Shown: in pieces, positions 36,457 to 44,734 of the stretch
Layout of the letters: each line of letters opens with the position of its first letter
How positions within the stretch are numbered: position 1 is the stretch's first letter
Source of the DNA: Brachybacterium sp. UMB0905
GTDB lineage: Bacteria; Actinomycetota; Actinomycetes; Actinomycetales; Dermabacteraceae
Direction: 5' to 3'
Length of the DNA stretch: 64,000 bases
NCBI RefSeq assembly: GCF_002871795.1
Contig: NZ_PNHL01000006.1
Location: forward strand, 74,058-138,057
The notes under the pieces: model-generated
Database searches by the model: none
What the model was told of the DNA's origin: nothing
What the model saw: only the letters and a program-made list of their open reading frames with translations
Made by a program: the position numbers and the translations under genes

Positions 36457-37449
36457 TCACCGGATCCTGGGGTCGAGAGCGCCCTGCAGGATGTCTGCGA
36501 GGGTGGCGGAGAACAGGGTGAGGATCGCGCCGTACAGGGCGACGGCAGCGGTGCCGTTGACGTCGGCGATCTGGATGGCCTGCACGGAGTAGCGGCCGAT
36601 CCCGTTCCAGTTGAACATCAGCTCCACGAACAGGGAGCCGCCGAAGGCCGAGCCGACCGCGAAGGCGAGGTACTGGCCCATGGGGATCAGTGCCATGCGC
36701 AGGCCGTGGCGGCGCATCGCGCCCAGGCGCGACAGTCCCTTGGCGCGCGCGGTGCGCAGATAGTCCGAGCCGAGCACGTCCAGCGTGGTGACTTTCATGT
36801 ACCGCGAGTACGAGGCCATGCCGAACAGGGCCAGCACGATCGTGGGCATCACGAGGGCCTGCGCCTGGTAGACGATCGAGTCCCAGCTACCCTCCTCGAG
36901 CAGCGGATTGATCGGGTTCAGCGCCGGAAGCTTGAAGCCGGTGACGTTGCCGACGATCTCGTTGATCTGCTGCACCACGAGGATCACCACGACCGTGGGC
37001 AGGGAGAGGATGGTGAAGGACAGCAGGGTGATGGCGCGGTCGCTCAGGCTGTGGCGGCGCACGGCGGAGAAGGCGCCGACGATGATCCCGAGGATCACGC
37101 CGATCGAGGTGCCCAGGATGATCAGCCGCAGCGAGATGGGCACGCGCACCTTCATCTCGTCGAGCACCGGGTTCATCACCTTGTTGGTGCCGGTGGTGAC
37201 GCCGAGGTCTCCGCGCACGACGCCGCCGAGCCAGGTGGCGTAGCGCTCCATCAGCGGGGTGTCAGGGTTGACGTTGCGCGCATTGAGGTACAGCTGCGCG
37301 GTCGCTTCCGGCACGGGCTCCGTGGCCTGCGGCGGGTAGAGCACCTCTTCGGGGTGCAGCAGGCCCGCGGCCAAGAGGTATGCCCCGCTGGTGGCGATGA
37401 ACGTCAGGACGAGATACGTCAGGAACCGCAGCGTGATGAACCTAGCCAC
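36457..37449 (-). CDS. ABC transporter permease (DppB/OppB type)
   Basis: First gene of the transporter operon. The 330 residues have the DppB N-terminal helix ITLRFLTYLVLTFIATSGAY, the long periplasmic loop with ERYATWLGGVVRGDLG, and the EAA-type cytoplasmic loop DYLRTARAKGLSRLGAMRRH. It ends with LADILQGALDPRIR, the usual C-terminus. GTG 37449 is chosen because GGAGGG precedes it and the helix then begins at once; 20 further open codons upstream are dismissed. A -10-like TACAGT lies at 37537-37542. Confidence 0.92.
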   Translation of the reverse strand: MARFITLRFLTYLVLTFIATSGAYLLAAGLLHPEEVLYPPQATEPVPEATAQLYLNARNVNPDTPLMERYATWLGGVVRGDLGVTTGTNKVMNPVLDEMKVRVPISLRLIILGTSIGVILGIIVGAFSAVRRHSLSDRAITLLSFTILSLPTVVVILVVQQINEIVGNVTGFKLPALNPINPLLEEGSWDSIVYQAQALVMPTIVLALFGMASYSRYMKVTTLDVLGSDYLRTARAKGLSRLGAMRRHGLRMALIPMGQYLAFAVGSAFGGSLFVELMFNWNGIGRYSVQAIQIADVNGTAAVALYGAILTLFSATLADILQGALDPRIR

Positions 37450-37536
37450 GATCCCTCCCGAGCGCCGATGCCAATAGTCCAGTCCTTCCGTGGGGGCGTG
37501 CGCGCACAACGGTGCCGCGCACGAGGTCAGTTCGTC

Positions 37537-37542
37537 ACTGTA
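37537..37542 (-). promoter_or_regulatory. -10 element TACAGT of the peptide ABC transporter operon
   Basis: TACAGT on the minus strand lies 88 bases before GTG 37449, giving a leader of about 80 bases. No good -35 is visible. Confidence 0.45.
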
Positions 37543-37578
37543 CCGGCTGATGTGGCCTGGTCCACCCGCGGGCCCTCG

Positions 37579-37584
37579 TAGAGT
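37579..37584 (+). promoter_or_regulatory. -10 element TAGAGT, leaderless GTG start for the gene at 37591
   Basis: TAGAGT, six bases, then GTG 37591, with no ribosome binding site. It is 37 bases from the opposing transporter promoter. Confidence 0.6.
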
Positions 37585-37590
37585 GAGACC

Positions 37591-37890
37591 GTGACCGTTC
37601 TGTATTGGATTGCCCTGCTAGCGGGGATCGTGCTGGCCGTGCTGGCCTGCGACCTGCTGGGGCGACGCGGGATCGGTCAGTGGCCGGTGGGTCTGGCGGT
37701 GCTGGCTCTCGCCCTGCTGGGCGGGCTGCTGTACTCGGCGACCGTGGTGTCCTTCGCGCTCGGCACGGGACTGGGGTACCTGGCAGTGGTGGGCGCAGGC
37801 TTCGTGCGCAGCGTCAGCGCCCACCGTCGCGCACGCCGCAGCGAACGGGAACGGGCCGCGCAGATCCGACGACGCCAGCTGGAGCTATGA
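37591..37890 (+). CDS. Small three-helix membrane protein, function unknown
   Basis: A 99-residue protein with helices at about 4-24, 31-50 and 53-74 and a strongly basic C-terminal tail (HRRARRSERERAAQIRRR). The small size and basic tail suggest a simple membrane protein with the tail in the cytoplasm. I do not recognise a family. The GTG start is well defined by a leaderless promoter. It is convergent with the second moeA; 25 bases separate the stops. Confidence 0.65.
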   Translation: MTVLYWIALLAGIVLAVLACDLLGRRGIGQWPVGLAVLALALLGGLLYSATVVSFALGTGLGYLAVVGAGFVRSVSAHRRARRSERERAAQIRRRQLEL

Positions 37891-37915
37891 ACCCCGCCAG
37901 CATCGCGCCGCAGGC

Positions 37916-39136
37916 TCAGGCCAGCAGATCCACCACGGGCACCGGGTCCTCGGGCGCCCGGTCGCGCTCGAGCAGGATCAGCACCTCTGCGGTGCCGTAG
38001 GGCATCAGCCGCGCACCGGGCACCACATGAACCCCGTCGGGGCCGAGGCGTCCGGGCAGCACCCGCAGATGCGGGACCCGGCCGCGCCACGTGGGCAGCT
38101 GTCCGCGCAGCGGCAGGCGTAGCAGCTCCCGCTCCCCCTCCAGCAGCGGCCGCACGAACAGGTGGAACCCGGCCAGGGCGCCGACGGGGGTGCCCGGCAG
38201 GTGCACCAGCGGCGTCGCCTCCCCCGGCGCTGCGTCGGACGGAAGGCAGCCCCAGCCCTGGGGGCCGCCGGGCTTGAGATCCAGGTGCGCGAAGCGGCTG
38301 CTGCCCTCCAGCGCGGACTTGACCACGTCATAGGCGCCGTGGCCGATGCCGCCGGTAGTCACCACGAGGTCGGCGTCGCGTGCTGCGGCCTTCAGCACGG
38401 CCCGGAAGTCCGCGACATCGTCGCTGCTGCGGTGGATGCTGGCAGCGCAGCCCAGGGCATCCAGCTGGGCGGCGAGCATCAGCGAGTTCGACTCCCGCAC
38501 CGCCCCCGAGTCCGCGGCGATCATCTCGCCGCTGAGCAGCTCATTGCCCGTGACCACGACCGCCACCCGCCACGGCTCGCGCACCGGCAGGCTCCGGATC
38601 CCGAGCGTGGTCGCCAGTCCCACGAGCGCCGCACCCACCCGCTGCCCCGCCGGGGCCAGCAGCGCCCCGTCGGCCACCTCCTCACCGGCCGCCCGCACAT
38701 GTCGGCCCACCTCGAGAGCGGCCACGTCGATCCGCACCTGCGCGGGGGCGGGGCCGACGGGGCGGGCATCGGTGCGCTCGACCGGCACCACGGCATCGGC
38801 CCCCTGGGGGACGGGGGCACCGGTCATGATGCGGGCGGCGGTGCCGGGCCGCAGCGTGCGCACGCCCGCCGTCGAGGCGGGGATATCGCCGTCGACCGGC
38901 ACCGTCACCTGCTCCGGCCGGGCCTCACCGCCGGTGGGCAGCTGCGCGAGCAGCGCTGCAGCATGCACCGCGAAGCCGTCCATCGCAGCGACCGGCAGCG
39001 CGGGAATCGGCTCCGGAGAGTGCAGATCCGCGGCCAGACGCAGACCGCGGGCCTGGCGCGGGGGCAGCGGCGCGACGGGGCGGGGCCGGGGGGTGAGGGC
39101 GTCCAGCAGCTCGGCGCGCCAGGTCCATGCGTCCAT
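37916..39136 (-). CDS. MoeA-like molybdopterin molybdenumtransferase, copy 2
   Basis: A 406-residue MoeA homolog distinct from the copy at 27.5 kb. It has AAMDGFAVH, IMTGAPVPQGADAVVPVE, VAVVVTGNELLSG, DLKPGGPQGWGCL and HLPGTPVGALAG, so all four domains are present. The central loop reads TTGGIGHGAYDVV instead of the usual SGGVSxGxYD, replacing the serine of that loop by Gly-His. The paralog may act on a different cofactor form, or have weak activity. It stands alone, away from the Moco cluster. TAGGAT six bases upstream of ATG 39136 predicts a leaderless mRNA, and that region is part of a 20-bp tandem duplication. Confidence 0.88.
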   Translation of the reverse strand: MDAWTWRAELLDALTPRPRPVAPLPPRQARGLRLAADLHSPEPIPALPVAAMDGFAVHAAALLAQLPTGGEARPEQVTVPVDGDIPASTAGVRTLRPGTAARIMTGAPVPQGADAVVPVERTDARPVGPAPAQVRIDVAALEVGRHVRAAGEEVADGALLAPAGQRVGAALVGLATTLGIRSLPVREPWRVAVVVTGNELLSGEMIAADSGAVRESNSLMLAAQLDALGCAASIHRSSDDVADFRAVLKAAARDADLVVTTGGIGHGAYDVVKSALEGSSRFAHLDLKPGGPQGWGCLPSDAAPGEATPLVHLPGTPVGALAGFHLFVRPLLEGERELLRLPLRGQLPTWRGRVPHLRVLPGRLGPDGVHVVPGARLMPYGTAEVLILLERDRAPEDPVPVVDLLA

Positions 39137-39176
39137 CCCTCGATCCTAGGCGGCAGCCCTCGATCCACGGCGGCAG
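39137..39176. repeat. Tandem duplication of a 20-bp unit covering the second moeA promoter
   Basis: Positions 39137-39156 and 39157-39176 match at 18 of 20 bases. Each contains CCCTCGATCC and GGCGGCAG. Unit 1 supplies the -10 TAGGAT of the moeA-like gene; in unit 2 the same place reads GTGGAT. Confidence 0.8.
39143..39148 (-). promoter_or_regulatory. -10 element TAGGAT, leaderless start of the second moeA
   Basis: TAGGAT on the minus strand, six bases, then ATG 39136. Confidence 0.6.
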
Positions 39177-39225
39177 CGCGAGGACCGCTGCGCAGCGGAC
39201 GCTGCGGGGACCGGGCAGACTCTGC

Positions 39226-39231
39226 CATGAT
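39226..39231 (+). promoter_or_regulatory. -10 element CATGAT, leaderless start for the gene at 39238
   Basis: CATGAT, six bases, then ATG 39238. The layout fits but the first base is not T. Confidence 0.4.
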
Positions 39232-39237
39232 CGACGG

Positions 39238-40500
39238 ATGCGCGAGACCATGCTGGAGCCGGTACTCACCCCTGATGGCTGGGCCCTGCTGAACTCGCTG
39301 CCGCCCTACCGGGAGCAGGATTCCCTCGCGCGAGCCACGGCGCTGCGGCGGGCCGGGCACAGCCCAGAGCTGGTCTCCGCGGTGATGACGCAGTCGCGGC
39401 TGCGGGCACGGGCGCAGGAGAAGTTCGGGGAGTTCGCCGGGCGCATGCTGTTCACGCAGGCCGGGCTCGAGCAGGCCACCCGGCTGCCGGTGGCGGCGCT
39501 GCACGCCCGCCGGTTCCAGCAGGCCCAGGTCACCTCGGTCGCCGATCTGGGCTGCGGCATCGGCGGAGATGCGATGGCGCTGGCGGGCCTGGGCCTCACG
39601 GTCCGGGCGGTGGATCGCGACCCGGCGACGGTGGCGGTCGCGACGGTGAACCTGCGGCCGTTCCCGAGCGCGAGTGTGCACCTGGGGCGCGCCGAGGGGC
39701 ACGACCCCACCGACACCGAGGCGGTGTGGCTGGATCCGGCGCGACGGGCCCCGCAGCGCGGGCGCGACCGTCGGCTCCACGATCCCGAGGAGTACCAGCC
39801 GCCGCTGAGCGCGGTGCTGGATCTCGCGCGGCGCCTGGGGCGCGGCACGCAGGATGGACCGCTGGGCGCGAAGCTGGGCCCGGGGATCGACCGCATGGCG
39901 CTGCCGGATGATGCCGAGGTGCAGTGGCTGTCCTTCCACGGCCAGGTGCTCGAGGCGACGCTGTGGACCGGGCCGCTCGCCCGCCCGGGGGTGCGCTCGA
40001 GCGCCCTGGTGATCGGACGGGACGGGGCGCGGCAGATGGATCTGGGGAGCGAGGAGGCCGGGAACCCCGGGGATCCGGTGCCGGGCCCGGTGGGAGATCA
40101 CCTGTATGAGCCCGACGGGGCGGTGATCCGCGCGGGCCTCATCGGCACCCTCGCCCAGCAGCTTCAGGCCCGCACCCTGGACCCCTCGATCGCGCATCTC
40201 ACCGGCGACCGTCTGGTGCACACTCCCTTCGCCGCCGGGTACACGGTGCGTGATGTGCTGCCCTTTGGGATGAAGCGCCTGGCCTCGTACCTGCGCGAGC
40301 ACCGCATCGGGGTGCTGGAGATCAAGAAGCGCGGCACCGCGGTGGAGCCCGAGCAGCTGCGCCGCTCCCTGCGGCCCCGCCGTTTCGGGGAGGAGCAGGC
40401 CACCCTGATCCTCACCCGCATCGCCGGGGAGCAGTCGGTGATCATCACCTCCCCGCATCCGCGGCCGTCCAGCCCCGCTGCCCCGGAGCCCGCCGCATGA
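39238..40500 (+). CDS. Class I SAM-dependent methyltransferase with THUMP-like C-terminal domain
   Basis: A 420-residue cytoplasmic protein. SAM-binding motif I is VADLGCGIGGDAMALAG at about residue 100, followed by the acidic VRAVDRDP and AVWLDPARRAP (motif IV-like D-P-A-R-R). The C-terminal portion (IKKRGTAVEPEQLRRSLRPR, then RRFGEEQATLILTRIAG) matches the 'THUMP-like' domain linked to this methyltransferase family. The substrate is probably RNA, given that domain, but is not established. It precedes the DUF4129-MoxR operon by only 13 bases and may be read through into it. Confidence 0.85.
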   Translation: MRETMLEPVLTPDGWALLNSLPPYREQDSLARATALRRAGHSPELVSAVMTQSRLRARAQEKFGEFAGRMLFTQAGLEQATRLPVAALHARRFQQAQVTSVADLGCGIGGDAMALAGLGLTVRAVDRDPATVAVATVNLRPFPSASVHLGRAEGHDPTDTEAVWLDPARRAPQRGRDRRLHDPEEYQPPLSAVLDLARRLGRGTQDGPLGAKLGPGIDRMALPDDAEVQWLSFHGQVLEATLWTGPLARPGVRSSALVIGRDGARQMDLGSEEAGNPGDPVPGPVGDHLYEPDGAVIRAGLIGTLAQQLQARTLDPSIAHLTGDRLVHTPFAAGYTVRDVLPFGMKRLASYLREHRIGVLEIKKRGTAVEPEQLRRSLRPRRFGEEQATLILTRIAGEQSVIITSPHPRPSSPAAPEPAA

Positions 40501-40513
40501 AGGGATCAGCCGC

Positions 40514-41257
40514 ATGAAGAGATCCTCGACGCCGCATGCCTCCGGACAGCGCCGCCTGCTGGCCGTGCTGCTGATCGCCCTCGCGCTGGGGGCGCTGGTC
40601 GTCGTGGGCTTCGGCGCCGCCGCAGATCGCGGCGAGGGGGTCCGGTACGTCGGCACCGGGGAGGGACCGACGTGGGAGGCTCCCGAGATCGAGGAGCCGT
40701 CCCTGCCGGAGCTCGCTCCCGAGCAGGAGCAGAGCAGCCCGCCGGCCCCTCAGCCGCGTCCGGGCGGTCGCGTGGCGCTGCGGGTTCTGCTGGGCCTGGG
40801 AGCACTCGCACTGGTGGCGCTCGCCATCTGGGTGTGGCTGCGAATGCGGGCGCTGGCCGCCCCGGCGCCCGATGAGGCGGGGATGGCCGATGCCGACCTC
40901 GAACAGGACGCCCTGAGCACCCAGCAGGCTCGCAGCGCTCTGGAGGAGGCGCGCGAACGGCTCTCCGCGGTGGTGGATGCGCATGATGCCGTGATCGCGG
41001 CGTGGCTGGCCCTGGAGCGGGCGATCGCCGCAGCCGGGGTACGGCGCCGCCCCTCCCAGACCACGCTCGAGTTCGTGGTGGCGGTGCTCGCGGCGGTCGA
41101 GCTGGAGCGCGCGGCGCTGCAGGAGATCGCCCACCTGTACCGTCGGGCGCTGTTCGATCCGGCGCCGCTGACCGAGCCGGACCGACGCCGGGCGCTGCAG
41201 CTGCTGGAGACGCTGCTGGGGCAGCTGGATGATGTGGCGGAGAGGAGTGCGCGATGA
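40514..41257 (+). CDS. DUF4129 domain membrane protein
   Basis: A 247-residue protein with a helix at about 15-36, a Pro/Glu-rich external loop, a second helix near 90-110 and a cytoplasmic C-terminal DUF4129 domain (about 130-247). In that domain HDAVIAAWLALERAIAAAGV and LYRRALFDPAPLTEPDRR are typical. DUF4129 proteins are associated with MoxR AAA ATPases and transglutaminase-like or DUF58 genes, as here, and no activity is known. Its stop overlaps the start of the next gene (ATGA). Confidence 0.82.
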   Translation: MKRSSTPHASGQRRLLAVLLIALALGALVVVGFGAAADRGEGVRYVGTGEGPTWEAPEIEEPSLPELAPEQEQSSPPAPQPRPGGRVALRVLLGLGALALVALAIWVWLRMRALAAPAPDEAGMADADLEQDALSTQQARSALEEARERLSAVVDAHDAVIAAWLALERAIAAAGVRRRPSQTTLEFVVAVLAAVELERAALQEIAHLYRRALFDPAPLTEPDRRRALQLLETLLGQLDDVAERSAR

Positions 41258-41763
41258 CATCGACACCCCGCAGCCTGCGCGCCCTGAGTCTGCGTCTGCT
41301 GATCTGCGCGGCGGTCATCGCGCTGGCCGCCGCGGTGGGCCGCATGGTGGGGCTGCTGTTCCCCCTGCCGTATCTGGTCACGTTCGCGGTGCTCGCAGCG
41401 GTCCTGTGGTGGCTCTTCTCCCGCGGCTCCGCAGCGTCGGACAGCCTCGACTTCCCCGCCTATGACCTGGACGGCGACTATGCCCTGCCGCATGGCCAGG
41501 ATCAGCGGGTGCGCCGCCTGGAGGATCTGGTCCACGGCGCCCTGCCCGGGCGGCGCATGACACAGCGAGGGCTGGCGATGACGCTGGGGCGGATCGCCGC
41601 GCAGCGCCCGGCCGATGCCCCGCCGCTCAGCCCGGACCTCACCGCCTGGATCGACTCCGCCGCCAACGCCGATGCCCAGCAGCATCCCGTGCGGCCCGTG
41701 GACCGCCGTACCCTGCACCGTTATCTCAGAGAGCTCGCCGCCGGCGAGGAAGGGGACCGATGA
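41254..41763 (+). CDS. Membrane protein between DUF4129 and MoxR, function unknown
   Basis: A 169-residue protein with two helices (about 12-32 and 36-56) and a soluble cytoplasmic domain of about 110 residues carrying RVRRLEDLVHGALPGRRMTQ. A comparable small gene occupies this slot in many actinobacterial MoxR operons, but I do not recognise a named family. Overlaps of four bases on both sides (ATGA) indicate coupling with its neighbours. Confidence 0.7.
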   Translation: MTSTPRSLRALSLRLLICAAVIALAAAVGRMVGLLFPLPYLVTFAVLAAVLWWLFSRGSAASDSLDFPAYDLDGDYALPHGQDQRVRRLEDLVHGALPGRRMTQRGLAMTLGRIAAQRPADAPPLSPDLTAWIDSAANADAQQHPVRPVDRRTLHRYLRELAAGEEGDR

Positions 41764-42797
41764 CCGAGCCGATGTATGAGCCCGATGACCCGGCGGACGG
41801 CCAGCGGACCGCCGACGCCCCCGCCACGCTGAGCGTCGAGGCGGCGGGCGAGGCCGCGACCGCCGTGCTGGATGCGGTGGAGACCGCGGTGGTGGGCAAG
41901 CGGGAGGCCCTCGAGCTGTTGCTCACCGGCGTGCTCGCCGGCGGGCATGTGCTGTTGGAGGATCTGCCGGGCCTGGGCAAGACCTTGGCCGCCCGTTCCT
42001 TCGCGCAGGCGCTCGGGCTGCCGTTCACCCGCGCCCAGTTCACTCCGGATCTGCTGCCCGCGGATCTCACCGGTGCGGAGGTGTTCGACCAGCGCAGCGG
42101 TGAGTTCGTGTTCCGGCCCGGCCCGGTGTTCACCGGTCTGCTGCTGGCCGATGAGATCAACCGCACCCCGCCGAAGACGCAGTCCGCGCTGCTGGAGGCG
42201 ATGCAGGAGCGGCAGGTGTCGGTCGAAGGCACCACCCGGCCTCTCCCCCGCCCCTTCCATGTGCTCGCCACCGCCAACCCGATCGAGCATGAGGGCACCT
42301 ACCCGCTGCCCGAGGCGCAGCTGGACCGCTTCCTGCTGCGGCTGTCCTTCGGCTACCCCACCGCGGAGCAGGAGTGGGATGTGGTGGCGCGGCGCATCGG
42401 CCGTCGCCGCGAGGAGCAGAGCGTCACCCAGGTGCTGGACGGCGCGGGGCTGCTGGCGGTGCAGGCCGCGGTGGAGACGGTGCATGTAGAGGACAGCGTC
42501 GGCCATTACGCCGTTCAGCTGGTGGCCGCGACGCGCGAGCATCAGCATGCGCTCGTCGGCGCGTCTCCGCGCGGGACTCTCGCGCTGATCACCTGCGCGC
42601 GGGCGCTCGCGCTGATCCGCGGCCGCTCCTACGTGGTGCCGGAGGACATCAAGGCCCTCGCGCACCCGGCGCTGGACCATCGCGTAACGGTCAAGCCGGA
42701 GCTGTGGCTGCAGAACATCACCGGCCACGGCGTGGTGGAGGCCGTGCTGGGGCAGGTTCCCGTGCCGGCCGCGGTCGAGCCGCCCGCCACGTCATAA
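41760..42797 (+). CDS. MoxR family AAA+ ATPase
   Basis: A 345-residue MoxR-type ATPase. Walker A is EDLPGLGKTLAARSF (about 68-82), Walker B and the adjacent sequence read LLADEINRTPPKTQSALLEA then MQERQVSVEG, and sensor features follow (ANPIEHEGTYPLPEAQLDRF). MoxR ATPases act as chaperones for assembly of metal- or complex-containing proteins, usually with von Willebrand A or DUF58 partners, and the DUF58 gene is next. Its ATG overlaps the preceding stop. Confidence 0.94.
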   Translation: MTEPMYEPDDPADGQRTADAPATLSVEAAGEAATAVLDAVETAVVGKREALELLLTGVLAGGHVLLEDLPGLGKTLAARSFAQALGLPFTRAQFTPDLLPADLTGAEVFDQRSGEFVFRPGPVFTGLLLADEINRTPPKTQSALLEAMQERQVSVEGTTRPLPRPFHVLATANPIEHEGTYPLPEAQLDRFLLRLSFGYPTAEQEWDVVARRIGRRREEQSVTQVLDGAGLLAVQAAVETVHVEDSVGHYAVQLVAATREHQHALVGASPRGTLALITCARALALIRGRSYVVPEDIKALAHPALDHRVTVKPELWLQNITGHGVVEAVLGQVPVPAAVEPPATS

Positions 42798-42827
42798 GGC
42801 GGGGACGGATCTGAGGCGGGATACGAC

Positions 42828-44138
42828 GTGATGATGCTCGGACCGACGCCGGCGCTGCGCCGGGCTGCGGTAGCCGGTGGCGTGGCGCTGCTGCTCGCGG
42901 TGCTGCTGGGCCGCGAGCAGCTGGTGCTGGTAGGGCTGCCGCTCGTGCTGTGGGCGGTGCTCGCGCTCGCGCTGCGGTTTGCGCGCGGGCAGGACACGGC
43001 GCTGGCAGCACCTCGGCTGCGGGTGAGCAGCCAGGACCTCGAGGAGGGCGCCACCGCTGCCCTCACGGTCCCCGGCCCCCGGGGCATGCTGACCGCGGCA
43101 ACGATCCCGCCGCCCCCGCAGGCGGACCTGGCGCCGCGGCGCGGAGCTCTCGCCGGAGAGGGCAACCTGCCGCTGCGGCTCACAGCGCGCCGCTGGGGCC
43201 GCATCCGGGTGGGTCCCACCCATGTGCTCATCGCCGATCCCTTCGGGGCCTTCCGGGCGCAGCAGCAGCTGCAGGAGCTGGAGGTGCGGGTGGTGCCGAC
43301 CTCCGTCGTGCTCGACGCCCCGGCGGTGGTGCCGACGCCGCTGGGCATCAGCGGGGTGCATCTGTCCCGTCGGCGCGGAGACGGGACCGCGCTCGCGGAG
43401 GTGCGTCCGTTCCGTTCCGGGGACCGGCTGCATCGCATCAACTGGCCGGTGACCAGCCGCACCGGCACTCTGCACACCAATGCGACGTTCACCGAGCAGG
43501 ACACCGATGTCCTCATCGTCACCGACACCACGCTGGACATCGCCCCGGCGCCCTGGGCCGCGGGGGATGCGCCGACGAGCCTGGATATGACGATCCGGGC
43601 CACCACGGCGATCGCCCGCCACTATCTGACGCTGGGCGACCGGGTGGCGCTGACGGATCTGGGGCACCTGATCGGGCCGGTGCCGGTGGGCTCCGGTCCG
43701 CGGCAGCTGCGGGTGCTGACCTCGGCGCTCGCCCAGGCGGGGCGTGCGGATGGTCTGCTGCGGCGGGTCAACCGCATCCGGTCGGTGCGCCCGGGAACGC
43801 TCGTGGTGGTGTGCTCCCCGCTGCTGGGTGAGGAGGTCATCGCCCAGATCGGCCGACTGGTGGCTTTCGGCGGGGATGTGATCGTGGTGGACACCCTGCC
43901 GCCGAGCATCGGGGAGGTGGGGGTGCTGCGCGGCCGACCCGTCCAGGCGGAGGGCGTGGACCCGCTGCGCTGCTGGCCGGAGGCGTGGGCGCTGCGGCGC
44001 CTGCTGCGGCAGGGCACGATCGCGGAGCTGCGTCAGGCGGGGGTGCCGGTCACCGCCTGGGAGGGGCCGAGCTCTCTGGCGCCCATCCTCACGTCCCTGT
44101 CCGCCGCCCGCACCGCTCCGCGCCGCAGGAGGTCCTGA
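42828..44138 (+). CDS. DUF58 domain protein
   Basis: A 436-residue protein with two N-terminal helices (about 10-25 and 28-46) and a large cytoplasmic region containing the DUF58 signature: RRRGDGTALAEVRPFRSGDR, then LHRINWPVTSRTG. The later part resembles a von Willebrand A-like fold (VLIVTDTTLDI). It is the usual partner of MoxR ATPases. GTG 42828 starts the frame; ATG codons directly follow, so the exact start is uncertain by two codons. Its stop and the next start share a base (TGATG). Confidence 0.9.
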   Translation: MMMLGPTPALRRAAVAGGVALLLAVLLGREQLVLVGLPLVLWAVLALALRFARGQDTALAAPRLRVSSQDLEEGATAALTVPGPRGMLTAATIPPPPQADLAPRRGALAGEGNLPLRLTARRWGRIRVGPTHVLIADPFGAFRAQQQLQELEVRVVPTSVVLDAPAVVPTPLGISGVHLSRRRGDGTALAEVRPFRSGDRLHRINWPVTSRTGTLHTNATFTEQDTDVLIVTDTTLDIAPAPWAAGDAPTSLDMTIRATTAIARHYLTLGDRVALTDLGHLIGPVPVGSGPRQLRVLTSALAQAGRADGLLRRVNRIRSVRPGTLVVVCSPLLGEEVIAQIGRLVAFGGDVIVVDTLPPSIGEVGVLRGRPVQAEGVDPLRCWPEAWALRRLLRQGTIAELRQAGVPVTAWEGPSSLAPILTSLSAARTAPRRRRS

Positions 44139-44698
44139 TGCCGCGCCCGCCGAGGTTCATCGATGCGACCGCTGAACAGCTACTGCAGCTGCGGGTGGTC
44201 TCCTCCCACCAGTGGCTGCTGCGGCTGATCGGCGCAGCGGCCGCTCTCGCGGCGCTGACGCTCGCGCTGTCCGGGCAGTTCTCCGCGAACCTGGGGGCCC
44301 TGATGGTGTCCGGGCTGGTGGTGATCGGGGTGCTGGCGCAGATGCGCTGGCCGGATACGGAGCTGGGGCTGCTGGGTCCGCTCGCGATCGTGCTCGCGGT
44401 GATGGCGCGCCCGCAGCTGCCGCTGTGGCTGGCTGCCGCGGTGGGTCTGCTGCTGCTGGTGGCGCATATGTCCTTCGCCGCGGCCGCGATGTTCCCGGTG
44501 CACGGGGTGCTGAACCGTTCCGGATGGTCGCTGCTGCTGCGCGCCGCCGGAGCGGCGATCGGCCTTGCCGTGCTGGGCAGCGCCCTGGTCACCGCGGCGA
44601 TGGGCGTCGTGCTGGGGCCGTGGGCGATGCTTCCCGCGGTGCTCGCAGCGCTCGCGCTGTTGGTCGCGATGCTGCCGCGCGCCCCGCTGGACGGCTGA
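44138..44698 (+). CDS. Polytopic membrane protein at the end of the MoxR operon, function unknown
   Basis: A 186-residue protein with about six hydrophobic segments from residue 30 onward, grouped as short hairpins, and almost no soluble domain. The first 25 residues (PRPPRFIDATAEQLLQLRVV) are cytoplasmic. It has AGGAGG at a normal distance and shares one base with the DUF58 stop (TGATG). The frame could begin earlier at 43985, but that would lie inside the DUF58 gene and lacks a signal. The operon position suggests it works with the MoxR-DUF58 pair. Confidence 0.72.
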   Translation: MPRPPRFIDATAEQLLQLRVVSSHQWLLRLIGAAAALAALTLALSGQFSANLGALMVSGLVVIGVLAQMRWPDTELGLLGPLAIVLAVMARPQLPLWLAAAVGLLLLVAHMSFAAAAMFPVHGVLNRSGWSLLLRAAGAAIGLAVLGSALVTAAMGVVLGPWAMLPAVLAALALLVAMLPRAPLDG

Positions 44699-44721
44699 GA
44701 GCCGGGCTGAGCCCGCGCCGC

Positions 44722-44727
44722 TACCGT
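44722..44727 (+). promoter_or_regulatory. -10 element TACCGT of msrA, leaderless layout
   Basis: TACCGT, seven bases, then ATG 44735. This excludes the upstream GTG at 44726. Confidence 0.55.
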
Positions 44728-44734
44728 GGGGCCC

